Part shown: in pieces, positions 17,729 through 27,312 of the stretch
Numbering within the stretch: position 1 is the first letter of the stretch
Layout of the letters: every line of letters begins with the position of its first letter
Made by a program: the position numbers and the translations under genes
Origin: Pandoraea terrigena
GTDB taxonomy: Bacteria > Pseudomonadota > Gammaproteobacteria > Burkholderiales > Burkholderiaceae
Reading direction: 5' to 3'
DNA length: 64,000 nucleotides
NCBI RefSeq assembly: GCF_902459705.1
Contig: NZ_CABPRU010000015.1
Coordinates: 1 to 64,000 of the forward strand
Notes under the pieces: generated by a model
Database searches by the model: none
What the model was told of the DNA's origin: nothing
Seen by the model: the letters and a program-made list of their open reading frames with translations, nothing else

Positions 17729-18492
17729 GCCTGCCACCTCAACACCTTGCGCTCGATGGCGCGAAATACGATATCCGTCACCAGCACGGTGACACTGATC
17801 ATCACCATGCCGAGCACGACGACTTCCGTCTGGAAGAACTCCTTGCCGTTCATGATGAGAAAGCCAAGACCTTCGCGCGCTGCGACGAGTTCGGCCGAGA
17901 TCACGCACGTCCACGACAGGCCGAGGATGATCTTCATCCCGCTGAGAATCTGCGGCAGGCTCGCGGGCAGGATGACCTCTCGCATGACTTGCGCGTTGCT
18001 CGCGCCAAGGTTCTTCGCTGCGCGGATGAGCAATGGGTCGACGTTGCGCGTGGCTTCGATGACATAGACGAGCGCCGGGGCGAACGTGCCCATGAACACG
18101 ATGCTGTACTTCTGCGTCTCCGAGATACCGAACCACAGCAGCGAGAGCGGAATCCAGCTCATCGACGGCAGCGGGCGCAGGAACGACAGGATCGGATCGA
18201 AGGCGGCGCGGGCGTAGCTCGACGTGCCGAGCACGATGCCCAGGGGAATGGCCACGACCGTTGCGGCGATGAAGCCGGTCATCACGCGACGCGTGGAGGC
18301 GAGCACATTGGCGAGCAGCGAGCCGTCGGCCAGCATCGAGACGATGCGTTCCCCGACAGCCGAGGGGGGCGGCAAGAACAGAGGATCGACGATCCCGGTG
18401 CGGCATACCGCTTCCCACGCGAGCAGGAACACGGTCACGGACACAAATCCCACACCCAGCAACGTGGCGCGGGACGGTTGACGATGATTCAC
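17725..18492 (-). CDS. ABC transporter permease (TauC/SsuC type)
   Basis: A 255-aa inner-membrane permease with about six helices. The EAA loop of the binding-protein-dependent family is visible (EATRNVDPLLIRAAKNLGAS, then ILPASLPQILSGMK). It forms the translocation pore with the ATPase at 16886 and receives substrate from the binding protein at 18551. Typical substrates of the family are taurine, alkanesulfonates, nitrate and pyrimidine precursors. The start at 18492 is 58 bp downstream of the binding-protein stop. It could also serve the orphan TauA-like protein at 5166. Confidence 0.93.
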   Translation of the reverse strand: MNHRQPSRATLLGVGFVSVTVFLLAWEAVCRTGIVDPLFLPPPSAVGERIVSMLADGSLLANVLASTRRVMTGFIAATVVAIPLGIVLGTSSYARAAFDPILSFLRPLPSMSWIPLSLLWFGISETQKYSIVFMGTFAPALVYVIEATRNVDPLLIRAAKNLGASNAQVMREVILPASLPQILSGMKIILGLSWTCVISAELVAAREGLGFLIMNGKEFFQTEVVVLGMVMISVTVLVTDIVFRAIERKVLRWQA

Positions 18493-18550
18493 TATCAGAC
18501 TCCTTTTGCGAACACCGGTACCCGTCGGGTGGGTACCGGCGCGCGGCAGC

Positions 18551-19564
18551 TTACAGATACGACGTATTGACCCACCGACGCACAGCGGGCGCTTTGTCGA
18601 TCTGCTTGTATGTCACGAGCATTTCCGCAAGTCGTTGCAGGCCGTCGACATAGGTCCCCGGCGACTTGAGCAATTGGGTTTGCTGCTCGAGTGAGTACCA
18701 CTCGGCGTCCTTGATGGCTTCCAGCTGATCAAGCGCCGACATACCGGTCAGGGCGATCAGCGAGCGCGCGGCTTCCTCGGGCTTCGTTCGTAACATCTGA
18801 CTGGCTTCGAAGTACACACGCAGATACTTGCGCACGGTGTCGACGTTCTTCTCCGCCCACGCGTTGCGCACGATCAGCACGTCGGGGCCCGGCGTCACGC
18901 CGTATTTCTTATGGAGCGAAAACTGTGTGTCGTCGGCGAGCACCTTCATGCCGGACATGGCGCGGATGCGGTTGAACTGCGGCGCCCAGACTGCGGCAGC
19001 GTCGATCTGGCCCGACTGAATCGCGCCAGGCAGCTCGGGGGCAGGGACATTCAAGAGTGTGACGTCGTTCGACAGACCGGCGCTACCCAGCAGATCCAGC
19101 ACCAGCAGGTGCGAGCTGGATGCAAACGTCACCCCCACCTTCTTGCCCTTGAGATCCTGTAACGAACGCACGCTGTCGCGCACGAGCAGCCCTTCAACGC
19201 GAGAGAAGCTATCCGGGATCGCCACGATGGAAAAGTGTTTGGAGCCGCGCGCCATCAGCGCGAGCGCCGACACGATGCCCGTGCAGGCGATGTCGATGCC
19301 GCCTGAGAGCACGGCGCTCATGCGTGCGGATGACGTGCCGAACGATTGCCATTGCTGATTGATGCCGGCGGCAGCGAATGCACCGGTCTTCATGGCGAGA
19401 TAGGCCGGATAGTGACCGAGCCACGCCGAGCCACCGTACTGAACCGTGATGGCGTCTGCGGCGCGGGCCGTGCCGGACAGCGACAGACTGCCGGCGACAC
19501 CAACTGCGGACAGGGCTGACATAGCGGCGCTGGTGCGAAGGAACTGACGTCGTGAAAAGTTCAT
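18551..19564 (-). CDS. ABC transporter substrate-binding protein with Tat signal
   Basis: A 337-aa exported NMT1/TauA-type binding protein. The N-terminus is a twin-arginine signal (SRRQFLRTSAA, then a hydrophobic stretch and cleavage near ARA-AD at about residue 36), so it may be exported folded. Mature-domain motifs include YGGSAWLGHYPAYLAMKTGA, GGIDIACTG, LKGKKVGVTFASSSHLLV and AAVWAPQFNRI. It is the first gene of the leftward importer operon. The ligand is unknown. The start at 19564 is followed directly by the Tat motif, which fixes it. Confidence 0.92.
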   Translation of the reverse strand: MNFSRRQFLRTSAAMSALSAVGVAGSLSLSGTARAADAITVQYGGSAWLGHYPAYLAMKTGAFAAAGINQQWQSFGTSSARMSAVLSGGIDIACTGIVSALALMARGSKHFSIVAIPDSFSRVEGLLVRDSVRSLQDLKGKKVGVTFASSSHLLVLDLLGSAGLSNDVTLLNVPAPELPGAIQSGQIDAAAVWAPQFNRIRAMSGMKVLADDTQFSLHKKYGVTPGPDVLIVRNAWAEKNVDTVRKYLRVYFEASQMLRTKPEEAARSLIALTGMSALDQLEAIKDAEWYSLEQQTQLLKSPGTYVDGLQRLAEMLVTYKQIDKAPAVRRWVNTSYL

Positions 19565-20041
19565 GCATTTCTCCTGGGAGGCTTCGTGAAACTCGTGTCG
19601 AACGTTAGGTGCGCCTCAGATTGAGGCCGCCCGCCCTAGCACGCCTCGTGTCAGAGGCGCCCCCCCCGGCGACGGCGGGCAGCCCAATTGTTGCGACACA
19701 ATGAATTCGCACTAGAATTTCCGGCGATTGTAGGGATGCGAGACGCGGAAAAAAATAAGTGAAGTAAAACTAATACGGCTTATTAGGGCGTTGTCACCAT
19801 GCTCCCCTCGGCATCCTTCCGCTCGGGGAGTGGGCGGCTGGGGTGATTCGGGTGGTTGGCCCCGGCGAGCATTTGCCCGATGACCGGACACAGTCGTTCA
19901 GAAACTGAAATCTTCAGTATTAGATCGTCTTATCCGGATTCATGTTTGGTCCCTCGAGTGGCATCTTTGTCATCTCTTATTCCCATGGACACCTGTCGAT
20001 GGGACAAGCTCGATCGACAGATCAATGAGTTGAGGAATCCG
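19565..20041. promoter_or_regulatory. Divergent promoter region with CTAATA-N5-TATTAG palindrome
   Basis: No gene is supported here, although the oxidoreductase frame stays open on the right. The region between the importer operon and the flavoenzyme contains an AT-rich patch and the inverted repeat CTAATA-cggct-TATTAG at 19770-19786, in otherwise GC-rich DNA. It has the look of a regulator-binding site, perhaps for a LysR protein. This is suggested by position only. Confidence 0.35.
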
Positions 20042-21379
20042 ATGGGACCTGAAGTACAAAACGTTGCGCTAGACCCTGTCTTGCCGGAAAAGGTAGACGT
20101 CGTCGTGGTCGGTGGAGGAATTGTCGGCCTCTGCACTGCACTGCATCTATCCGAGAAGGGGTTGAGTGTTGCTGTCTGCGAGAAGGGACGTATTGCCGGT
20201 GAGCAGTCGAGTCGAAACTGGGGGTGGGTTCGCGTCATGCGTCGCGATCTCCGCGAGCTTCGCCTGAGCATCGAAAGCTCGAAAATGTGGGGACATTTCG
20301 ACCAACTGCTAGGTGCGAACACCGGCTATCAGCAATGTGGGTTGCTGTATATGACGTCGGACGAAAAGACGCTGGACACCTACGTGACCTGGCTCAGACG
20401 CGCGAAAGACCTGGTGGGCGAATCACTTCACACGGAGTTGGTCGGAACCGAACAGATCGCCCGGTTATTGCCACATTCGGCAGTTCGATTCAAGGGCGGT
20501 TTGTATACGCCGACGGACGGCCGAGCCGAACCTCAGCAAGCGGCGCCCGCCATTGCCGCTGCACTACGTGCGCGAGGGGTCAGCGTGGTGGCGCCTTGTG
20601 CGGTTCGGGGCGTCGAGACGAGCGCTGGGGCGGCGAGCAGCGTTGTGACGGAATGGGGAGAAATCAAGTGCAAAGGTGTCGTGATTGCAGGCGGCGCCTG
20701 GTCACGGCTGCTATGCCGCAGCCTCGGGGTTGAGCTTCCTCAGCTTCTGGCCAAAGGTTCGGTTCTACGGACCACCGCCGTCAAGGACGGTCCGACAATA
20801 GGTGCGAGCAACAAGCACTTCGCGTTCCGAAAAAGAGCCGACGGCGGGTACACGATCGCGAGCGGTTTCCGGACGTATGCCGACCTTACCCCGGACGCGT
20901 TTCGCTTGTTCTTCAAGTACATACAGGCATTGAAAAGTCAGGGCTCGGCCTTGCGCCTGAGTGTAGGTTCACGATTCTTCTCCGAACTCATGCGCCCAAG
21001 CCATTGGCCGTTGGACAAGAAATCGCCCTTCGAAGATGTGCGTGAGTTGGATCCGTCTCCGGTCTTGCAAAGTACGGAATACGCGCTACGCGGATTTCTT
21101 GAGGCATTTCCACAGCTTCGCGGCATCCGGGTTGCGCAACGCTGGGCCGGGTACATGGACGTCACCCCCGATGCCATCCCGGTCATATCCGGAGTCGCCT
21201 CGCTTCCTGGCTTGTATGTGTCGACCGGCTATTCGGGGCACGGGTTCGGGATCGCGCCGGCGGCCGGCCGACTGATGGCTGACATCATTTGCAACGACAG
21301 CCCAATCGTCGACGCCCGAGACTTTCGTCTGGAGAGATTCAGTGATGGGTCCCCCACCATCGTGGACGCGGGATTCTGA
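20042..21379 (+). CDS. DAO-family FAD-dependent oxidoreductase
   Basis: A 445-aa flavoenzyme of the D-amino-acid oxidase/DadA fold, which oxidises amines or amino acids. The dinucleotide fold is at residues 24-29 (GGGIVG) with a strong FAD region (SRNWGWVRVMRRDLREL), GGAWSRLLC in the middle and the C-terminal FAD contact STGYSGHGFGIAPAAGRLMA. I chose the ATG at 20042 because GAGG lies 7 bp upstream, rather than 19985 or 19856. With a cupin gene 61 bp downstream and a second DAO enzyme plus ETF further on, it probably takes part in one amine-oxidising pathway. The substrate is unknown. Confidence 0.9.
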   Translation: MGPEVQNVALDPVLPEKVDVVVVGGGIVGLCTALHLSEKGLSVAVCEKGRIAGEQSSRNWGWVRVMRRDLRELRLSIESSKMWGHFDQLLGANTGYQQCGLLYMTSDEKTLDTYVTWLRRAKDLVGESLHTELVGTEQIARLLPHSAVRFKGGLYTPTDGRAEPQQAAPAIAAALRARGVSVVAPCAVRGVETSAGAASSVVTEWGEIKCKGVVIAGGAWSRLLCRSLGVELPQLLAKGSVLRTTAVKDGPTIGASNKHFAFRKRADGGYTIASGFRTYADLTPDAFRLFFKYIQALKSQGSALRLSVGSRFFSELMRPSHWPLDKKSPFEDVRELDPSPVLQSTEYALRGFLEAFPQLRGIRVAQRWAGYMDVTPDAIPVISGVASLPGLYVSTGYSGHGFGIAPAAGRLMADIICNDSPIVDARDFRLERFSDGSPTIVDAGF

Positions 21380-21440
21380 CGGCTGACCGTCATCGACGGT
21401 ACCGCAATTCGACAGCACTCTTTTTGACCAGGAATTCACT

Positions 21441-21800
21441 ATGAAGAAAAATCAAAATCTCCATGCCCTTCGCTTTGCGAACGGTACCGCGGCGTTCGGC
21501 GAAGACTGGGGAGGCGCCCCCGTCTCTGGCGATCCCAAAGCATTCGTTGTCAACCGATACGAGTCTCAAGACAAACAGTACCAAGTCGGTACCTGGGAGT
21601 CGTCGGTGGGCACATGGGCGCTCGATTACAACGATTGGGAATATTGCTTTGTCCTTGAAGGGCGATTCCATATCCAGCCCGAGGGCGGCGAGCGCGTGGA
21701 GTTTAGCGCGGGAGACACTTTCGTGCTCGAGCCCGGTTTCAAAGGGACACTAGAAGTCGTGGAGCGTACAAGGAAGTGGTACGTGTTCCACAATCGTTAA
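21441..21800 (+). CDS. Cupin domain protein (DUF861/cupin_3)
   Basis: A 119-aa single-domain cupin. The core reads YQVGTWESSVGTWALDYND, WEYCFVLEGRFHIQPEGGE, FSAGDTFVLEPGFKGTLEVV and a Trp-Tyr-Val end, typical of the cupin_3 family often found beside DAO-type enzymes of amino-acid breakdown. The usual His metal ligands of the first cupin motif are mostly absent, so it may bind a small ligand instead of acting as a dioxygenase. It is 61 bp after the DAO gene on the same strand. Confidence 0.85.
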   Translation: MKKNQNLHALRFANGTAAFGEDWGGAPVSGDPKAFVVNRYESQDKQYQVGTWESSVGTWALDYNDWEYCFVLEGRFHIQPEGGERVEFSAGDTFVLEPGFKGTLEVVERTRKWYVFHNR

Positions 21801-21831
21801 TCCGGAACACCTTGCGACGCTCCAACCAAGG

Positions 21832-22785
21832 TTAATTGAATAGTTCGAGTGGCAGAGCCGGCATCACCTTGCGGAGCGTCGGTTCGACTTCATTGCGCAA
21901 TGTCCTGATGGCACAATCGGCGAGTAGTTTTGCGATGTCCTCCCATTCCCCGTTACGCCTCAGGAGAAAAAAATGGCGCTTCGCCAGAGGACTTTCGGGT
22001 AATGGCGCCAGCGAAACGTTGGGCAGGTGGTGGCGCGCCTGAAGCAAGCAGAGTGGCGTTGTCAACGCGCAGCCGCGGCCGGAGGCAACCAGGCTAAGCA
22101 ATGGGTCCGTCGCGTCGAACTCATACATGGCCGGTGCATCAATTCCGATATGGCGGATGAATCGTTCCACCTGCTGCGCAGTCACTTGACGCCGGGAGTA
22201 ACGAATCAAAGGAATACTACGCGCAACTTCGACAAATGGCGCACCCGCATGTGACAGCGGAACGACGGCGACGAATCTCTCGGAGAAAAGCAGTTGCTGA
22301 GTGACACGTTCGGGGTCGACTGTCGACTCGGTACAAACGGCGAGATCCAACTCGCGATTTACCAACTGCTCACTGACCATCGGGGTCAGGCCAGACCACA
22401 TTCGAAGATTCTCTGCCGTACCGACCAGTTGTTCCACGAGGGCCGGCCCGATAGTTGCGGCGAACGAGTCGACGCAGCCTATGCGCAAAAGCGACAAGCT
22501 CGCTTTGGTAGCCGCGCGAACACTGAGAGCAACGTCTCGGGCATGAGCGAGCAATGGACGTGCCCTGTCGAGCAGAACGCGACCAGCGGCGTTAGGTCTC
22601 AACGGCCGCATTTGCCGGTCGAACAAAACATCGCCATGCTCACGCTCAAGTACCTTGATACATTGACTAATCGCACTCTGCGATATGCCGAGTACGCGAG
22701 CGGCTTCAGTCATCGAGGCGGTTTCGCAGACGGTGACAAACACCTGCAATGCGCGAAGGTCGATCGGCGGTGCGATGGAATTCAT
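21832..22785 (-). CDS. LysR-family regulator, paralogue of the one at 28425
   Basis: A 317-aa LysR-type regulator. Its HTH spans about residues 10-68 (DLRALQVFVTVCETASMTEA, ISQSAISQCIKVLEREHG). The effector domain contains DSFAATIGPALVEQLVGTAE, LRMWSGLTPM and EFDATDPLLSLVASGRGCAL, which have clear counterparts in the regulator at 28425-29432. The frame is open to 22962, but the domain begins right after the Met at 22785. It converges with the cupin gene and faces away from the second DAO gene, so it may control one or both arms of the flavoenzyme cluster. Confidence 0.9.
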   Translation of the reverse strand: MNSIAPPIDLRALQVFVTVCETASMTEAARVLGISQSAISQCIKVLEREHGDVLFDRQMRPLRPNAAGRVLLDRARPLLAHARDVALSVRAATKASLSLLRIGCVDSFAATIGPALVEQLVGTAENLRMWSGLTPMVSEQLVNRELDLAVCTESTVDPERVTQQLLFSERFVAVVPLSHAGAPFVEVARSIPLIRYSRRQVTAQQVERFIRHIGIDAPAMYEFDATDPLLSLVASGRGCALTTPLCLLQARHHLPNVSLAPLPESPLAKRHFFLLRRNGEWEDIAKLLADCAIRTLRNEVEPTLRKVMPALPLELFN

Positions 22786-22984
22786 GAAGGCGCATCTCCA
22801 ATCAAACAAAAAACGCCATATGGGGGAAGCGCAAAGCTCACTGCGGCCTGAGCGCGCAGCAAGAATCTTCAGCGTACTCGCTGCGGCATTATAGCGTTGG
22901 CGAGAAATGATCCTTGATCGTTGCGAGGCCGCCCCGATTCCAATAGCACCTCGCCTTGGCATCCCGGGGGCTGCGACGTTGAAA

Positions 22985-23190
22985 AACCGGCTTCGCGCCG
23001 GCTAACCGGGCTTGCCTGACCGACCGCGCCCAGCGAGCGCACGACCAGACTGCTGTCCAGCAATACGCCGACGCGCACCGCACAATCCACGCCCTCCGGC
23101 ACGAGATCGACCGTGCGGTCGCTTGGTCGCAGTACCAAGCGTAGCCGTGGATGGCGGCGTAGTAGCGTCAGCAGCGCCGGTACGGCCGGC
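22985..23190 (-). pseudogene. Fragment of a LysR effector domain
   Basis: The minus strand reads PALLTLLRRHPRLRLVLRPS, DRTVDLVPEGVDCAVRVGVL and LDSSLVVRSLGAVGQ, the typical central part of a LysR-family substrate-binding domain of another subfamily than the intact neighbours. There is no HTH upstream and no proper C-terminus. It is a remnant in the 690-bp gap between the LysR gene ending at 21832 and the flavoenzyme at 23479. The rest of that gap has no gene that I can support. Confidence 0.65.
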
Positions 23191-23478
23191 GTGCGATGTG
23201 GTTGCCAATGCCTTGAATCGTGCCCTGCCCCCGGTCAGAGCCGAATTTCCACGAATGCGCCATCTCCTGAAGCGGTACAACATCACACCGGCGCGTTACC
23301 GTAAGCCGCCAAGAACATTTGGGCCGGGCATCCGGTTCGGAAACCCGTGTCATTCCCGACGTAGCTTAGCCGCCGGTTTTACTAAAAATCGCCCGCTCTT
23401 ATATTGAAGGTGTGCCTTTTCGACTGTACGAAACTTCGACCGTCCATTCGTAAACCTCGCATTCGGAAAGGCAGAACC

Positions 23479-24666
23479 GTGAATACATACGATGTCGTTG
23501 TCATCGGCGCTGGCGTGATCGGCAGCTCGGTTGCATTTCACCTCGCCAAGTTTGGCGCAAAAAACGTGCTCGTGCTCGATCGCGACACCATTGGCGCCGG
23601 CACGACGTCCCAGTCCTCGGGAATTTTGCGCACGCATTACTCCGTCAAGGAGAACGTCGAGCTTGCGCGTCACTCATGGCAAATCTTCAACAACTTCGCC
23701 GAGTATCTTGGCGACGACGAAGCGTCGTGCGGCATGGTCAAGTGCGGCTACATGATCGTCGCGCCTGAAGGTGACAAGCTCGAACCGCTGCGCGCCTCGC
23801 TCAACCAACAGCGCGAACAAGGCATCGCGCTGGAGACCCTGTCTCAGGCTCAGGCACGCGAGCTGCTGCCCATTGCGCAGTTCGACGATGCCGCGCTGAT
23901 CGGCTACGAGCCGGAAGCCGGTTTTGCCGACGCCTATCTTGTGGCGACCAGCTTCGCCCGTGCAGCACGCCGCAGCGGCGTGACAGTTCGCGAGAATGCT
24001 CAGGTCAATCGCGTGCTGATCGAGAACGGCAAGGTCGTGGGCGTTTCCACGTCGATCGGCGACTTCAAGACGTCGATGGTCATCAGCGCGCAGAACATCT
24101 GGACGCCGGAACTCGCCGGCTGGACCGGACGCGAGCTGCCGGTAACACCAGAGCGCCACGCCGTGCTCGCGCTCGAATGCGACGCCGCGAAGTACACCTT
24201 CTCGATGCCGGTGTTCAAGGATCTGGCTTCGCCGGGCATGCTCTACTGCCGCAGCTACGGCGGGAGCCAGATGCTCGTGAGCGAAGGCGTCGTGGGCGAA
24301 AGCCTTGCCGCCGCTCAGGTCGAACAGGGTGACATCCCGATGGACTATGTCGTCGAAGTGGGTGCCCAGGTCGCAGAACGTTTCCCGGCGTACGAAGCGT
24401 CGGGCATTGCGTCGTCGTGGACCGGTGTGTACGACGTCACGCCTGACTGGAATCCGGTACTGGGCAAGCTCCCGGGAATCGAGGGACTTGTCGTCGGTTA
24501 CGGCTTTTCGGGCCACGGCTTCAAGCTCTCGCCGACGGTTGGCCGCATCCTTGCGCAAGAAGCGCTCGGCATGCCGACCGACGTGTCGCTTGCGCCGTAC
24601 TCGATCGAACGCTTCCACACCGGCAGGCTGCTGACCGGCAAGTACGGCCTCGGTGCGGTGTCCTGA
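23479..24666 (+). CDS. FAD-dependent oxidoreductase, sarcosine oxidase beta/DAO type
   Basis: A 395-aa DAO-fold enzyme similar to sarcosine oxidase beta subunits and dimethylglycine-type demethylases. The FAD-binding motif is at residues 10-15 (GAGVIG), followed by the characteristic TSQSSGILRTHYSVKENVEL. The C-terminal FAD site is VGYGFSGHGFKLSPTVGRIL. The start is a GTG at 23479 behind GGAAAGG; an ATG at 23404 would add an unrelated leader. It is followed by HutD (16 bp) and EtfBA, so its electrons probably go to the ETF. The likely reaction is oxidation of a secondary or N-methyl amine, but this is inferred. Confidence 0.9.
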   Translation: MNTYDVVVIGAGVIGSSVAFHLAKFGAKNVLVLDRDTIGAGTTSQSSGILRTHYSVKENVELARHSWQIFNNFAEYLGDDEASCGMVKCGYMIVAPEGDKLEPLRASLNQQREQGIALETLSQAQARELLPIAQFDDAALIGYEPEAGFADAYLVATSFARAARRSGVTVRENAQVNRVLIENGKVVGVSTSIGDFKTSMVISAQNIWTPELAGWTGRELPVTPERHAVLALECDAAKYTFSMPVFKDLASPGMLYCRSYGGSQMLVSEGVVGESLAAAQVEQGDIPMDYVVEVGAQVAERFPAYEASGIASSWTGVYDVTPDWNPVLGKLPGIEGLVVGYGFSGHGFKLSPTVGRILAQEALGMPTDVSLAPYSIERFHTGRLLTGKYGLGAVS

Positions 24667-24682
24667 TCGAATAGCGCACACC

Positions 24683-25276
24683 ATGATCGCGTCGCACAAC
24701 GTCATCGCGCTCGATCGGGTGAGCGCGGAACCCTGGAAGAATGGCGGGGGGGTGACCCGGGCACTCGCTGCGCATGACGGCTCACCTGGCCAGTGGCGGG
24801 TGAGCCTCGCCGAGATTACTCAGGATGGTCCCTATTCTCGTTTTTACGGCGTAGTCCGTCATTCGTTGATCGTCGCGGGTCGCGGCATCGTGCTTCGCAA
24901 TGGCAGCGACACCGTCGTGCTCGCGCCCGGTGTGCCTACGCAGTATGACGGCGAGCCGGAATGGAGAGCATCGCTCATCAACGGCGCTTGCCAGGCCTTG
25001 AATGTCATGGTCGATCGCGGCGTTTGGCGGGCGCGCGTCGAAACATTGGCCCCTGAGATCCCTGCCGAGTTTGTGCCGCGTATCGGGGGCGTCCTCGTCG
25101 TGTTCTCCGGCGACGGCAAATGCGAGATTCGCCGCGCGGGCGAGCGTTGCGTGATGCCCCCCCGCGCGTTCGTAACGCTTGACGCCGATGCATCGCCCTT
25201 CGCATGCACGATGACGTCGAGCGCGCTTGAAGACGCCATGCCATGTGCGGTGGTCGCGATCGCGCCGTTAGTTTGA
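24683..25276 (+). CDS. hutD: HutD/Ves family protein
   Basis: A 197-aa bicupin of the HutD/Ves family. The diagnostic N-terminal motif PWKNGGGVTR is present (about residues 17-26), followed by WRVSLAEITQDGPYSRFYGV and VLVVFSGDGKCEI. HutD has been proposed to bind formylglutamate or a related metabolite and tune histidine use; an enzymatic role has not been shown. It starts 16 bp after the flavoenzyme, and with the N-formylglutamate-amidohydrolase-like gene at 27313 it gives the locus a histidine-utilisation flavour, although no hutH/U/I is present. Confidence 0.87.
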   Translation: MIASHNVIALDRVSAEPWKNGGGVTRALAAHDGSPGQWRVSLAEITQDGPYSRFYGVVRHSLIVAGRGIVLRNGSDTVVLAPGVPTQYDGEPEWRASLINGACQALNVMVDRGVWRARVETLAPEIPAEFVPRIGGVLVVFSGDGKCEIRRAGERCVMPPRAFVTLDADASPFACTMTSSALEDAMPCAVVAIAPLV

Positions 25277-25411
25277 GCGGCGACGCGCCAGACCGCGCCG
25301 ACATATCGCTGTCCAGGCACCCGCGCTCCGCGGCTAACCGCATAACCTCCATGAATTCGGAACCGGCGCTGCAGCGCCGTCCATGGAAAACTTTGTAATG
25401 AGGAATCTCTG

Positions 25412-26161
25412 ATGAAAGTAATTACGGCAGTCAAGCGCGTGGTTGACTACAACGTCAAAGTCCGCGTGAAGTCCGATCGGAGCGGGGTCGATATCGACAA
25501 CGTGAAGATGTCGATGAACCCGTTTGACGAGATCGCTGTGGAAGCGGCCACGCGCCTGAAGGAAGCTAACGTGGCGGCCGAGATCGTCGCGGTGTCGTGC
25601 GGTACGACGCAGAGCCAGGAGACGCTGCGCACTGCGCTAGCGATCGGTGCTGATCGCGCGGTGCTGGTCGACACCGACGCCGAGCTGCAACCGCTTGCGG
25701 TCGCCAAGTTACTCAAGGCCGTCGTTGAGAAAGAACAGCCGCAACTCGTAATTCTCGGCAAGCAGGCCATTGATCACGACGCCGGGCAGACCGGACAAAT
25801 GCTCGCCGCCCTGCTCGAATGGCCGCAGGCCACGTTCGCCAGCGACATCCAGATCGAAGGCGACTGGGCAACGGTGACGCGTGAGGTCGACGGCGGCCTT
25901 GAAGTTATCTCGCTGAAGTTGCCGGCGATCATCACCACGGATCTGCGTCTTAACGAGCCACGCTATGTGACGTTGCCCAACATAATGAAGGCAAAGAAGA
26001 AGCCGCTCGACGTGGTGACGGCTGACGCGCTGGGTATCGATCCGTCACCACGACTGAAGACGTTACGCGTTGAAGAACCGGTGGGGCGAAAATCTGGAAT
26101 GATGGTGCCCGACGTGGCGACGTTGATTGATAAACTGCAGAACGAAGCGAAGGTGATCTGA
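25412..26161 (+). CDS. etfB: Electron transfer flavoprotein beta subunit
   Basis: A 249-aa ETF beta subunit binding AMP and part of FAD. Typical parts are [58 protein letters not shown] and [20 protein letters not shown]. It forms a soluble heterodimer with EtfA encoded directly downstream, with no gap. It takes electrons from dehydrogenases, here probably the DAO-type enzymes upstream. The start has GAGGAATCTCTG upstream. Confidence 0.95.
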   Translation: MKVITAVKRVVDYNVKVRVKSDRSGVDIDNVKMSMNPFDEIAVEAATRLKEANVAAEIVAVSCGTTQSQETLRTALAIGADRAVLVDTDAELQPLAVAKLLKAVVEKEQPQLVILGKQAIDHDAGQTGQMLAALLEWPQATFASDIQIEGDWATVTREVDGGLEVISLKLPAIITTDLRLNEPRYVTLPNIMKAKKKPLDVVTADALGIDPSPRLKTLRVEEPVGRKSGMMVPDVATLIDKLQNEAKVI

Positions 26162-27091
26162 ATGACAACGCTGGTAATAGCTGAACACGACAACACGCAG
26201 CTCAAGGGGGCGACCCTGCACACCGTCAGCGCTGCGCGCAAGATTGGCGGGCCGGTGCATGTACTCGTCGCGGGCTTGGACACACAGGCTGTGACCGACG
26301 TGGCGGCACGCATCGAGGGTGTCGAGAAGGTGCTGGTCGCCGATGCGCCGCAGCTCGCCGAAGGTTTGGCTGAAAACGTGGCCGCGCAGGTGATCGCGTT
26401 GGCGGGGAGGTATTCGCACATCTTTTTTTCCGCCACGGCGGCGGGCAAGAACGTGGCGCCGCGTGTGGCCGCGAAGCTCGATGCTTCGCAGATTTCCGAG
26501 ATCGTTTCGGTCGAGGCACCAGACACATTCAAACGTCCGATTTATGCGGGCAACGCAATTGCGACAGTGCAGTCGTCCGACGCGGTGATCGTGGCGACAG
26601 TGCGAACGACGGCATTCGATGCCGCCCGCCCGGGAGGGGGGGCGGCATCGATCGAGACGGTGGCAGCAGTGCCTGACGCGAATACTTCGCGCGTCGTGAG
26701 GCGCGAGGTGGTGAAAAGCGATCGTCCGGAACTGACAGCGGCACGCGTCGTGGTGTCGGGGGGGCGTGGGCTGGGTAGTGCGGAGAATTTCGCAATACTT
26801 GAACCGCTGGCGGAAAAGCTTGGCGCGGCGATTGGCGCGTCGCGCGCGGCGGTGGATTCGGGGTTTGCGCCAAACGACTACCAAGTGGGTCAGACGGGCA
26901 AAATCGTCGCACCGGAGTTGTACGTCGCCGTGGGCATTTCGGGCGCAATACAACATTTGGCTGGGATGAAAGACGCCAAGGTGATCGTGGCCGTGAACAA
27001 AGATGCCGACGCACCGATTTTCAGCGTGGCCGACTACGGGCTTGTGGGCGATCTGTTTGACGTCGTGCCGGCGCTGACGCAGTTGGTGTGA
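26162..27091 (+). CDS. etfA: Electron transfer flavoprotein alpha subunit
   Basis: A 309-aa ETF alpha subunit, a paralogue of the orphan copy at 10810. It has the FAD domain [20 protein letters not shown] and the family signature [20 protein letters not shown] near the C-terminus. The start follows the etfB stop directly (TGA then ATG), so the two are made as a pair. Together they shuttle electrons to ETF:quinone oxidoreductase in the membrane, which is not encoded in this window. Confidence 0.95.
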   Translation: MTTLVIAEHDNTQLKGATLHTVSAARKIGGPVHVLVAGLDTQAVTDVAARIEGVEKVLVADAPQLAEGLAENVAAQVIALAGRYSHIFFSATAAGKNVAPRVAAKLDASQISEIVSVEAPDTFKRPIYAGNAIATVQSSDAVIVATVRTTAFDAARPGGGAASIETVAAVPDANTSRVVRREVVKSDRPELTAARVVVSGGRGLGSAENFAILEPLAEKLGAAIGASRAAVDSGFAPNDYQVGQTGKIVAPELYVAVGISGAIQHLAGMKDAKVIVAVNKDADAPIFSVADYGLVGDLFDVVPALTQLV

Positions 27092-27159
27092 GATTCATCA
27101 GGATGCGATGCAACCAGAAACGCCAAGGCTAACGCATCGGCGTTAATGAGATGCCCCCT

Positions 27160-27202
27160 CACCCTGCACGCGGTCACACAGTAACGCGGCAGGGTGTTTT
27201 TC
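27160..27202 (+). terminator. Rho-independent terminator after etfBA
   Basis: CACCCTGC (27160-27167) pairs with GCAGGGTG (27189-27196) and is followed by TTTTTCGTTT. A second small hairpin (TAACGC/GCGTTA) lies just before it. It ends the flavoenzyme-HutD-EtfBA transcript. Confidence 0.75.
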
Positions 27203-27312
27203 GTTTGAAGAGATCATCATGCGGAACGCGACGCTCAAGGATGCTTGTTGGCGTTCAGCATTGGATAACATGAACGGCACCCCGGCCTGACGACGCGCAT
27301 GGACACGACCGA

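Noticed and set aside
16886-18418. 510-aa version of the ABC ATPase
   Set aside because: The first 230 residues are an out-of-frame reading of the permease gene; the ATPase starts at 17728 with a 4-bp overlap.
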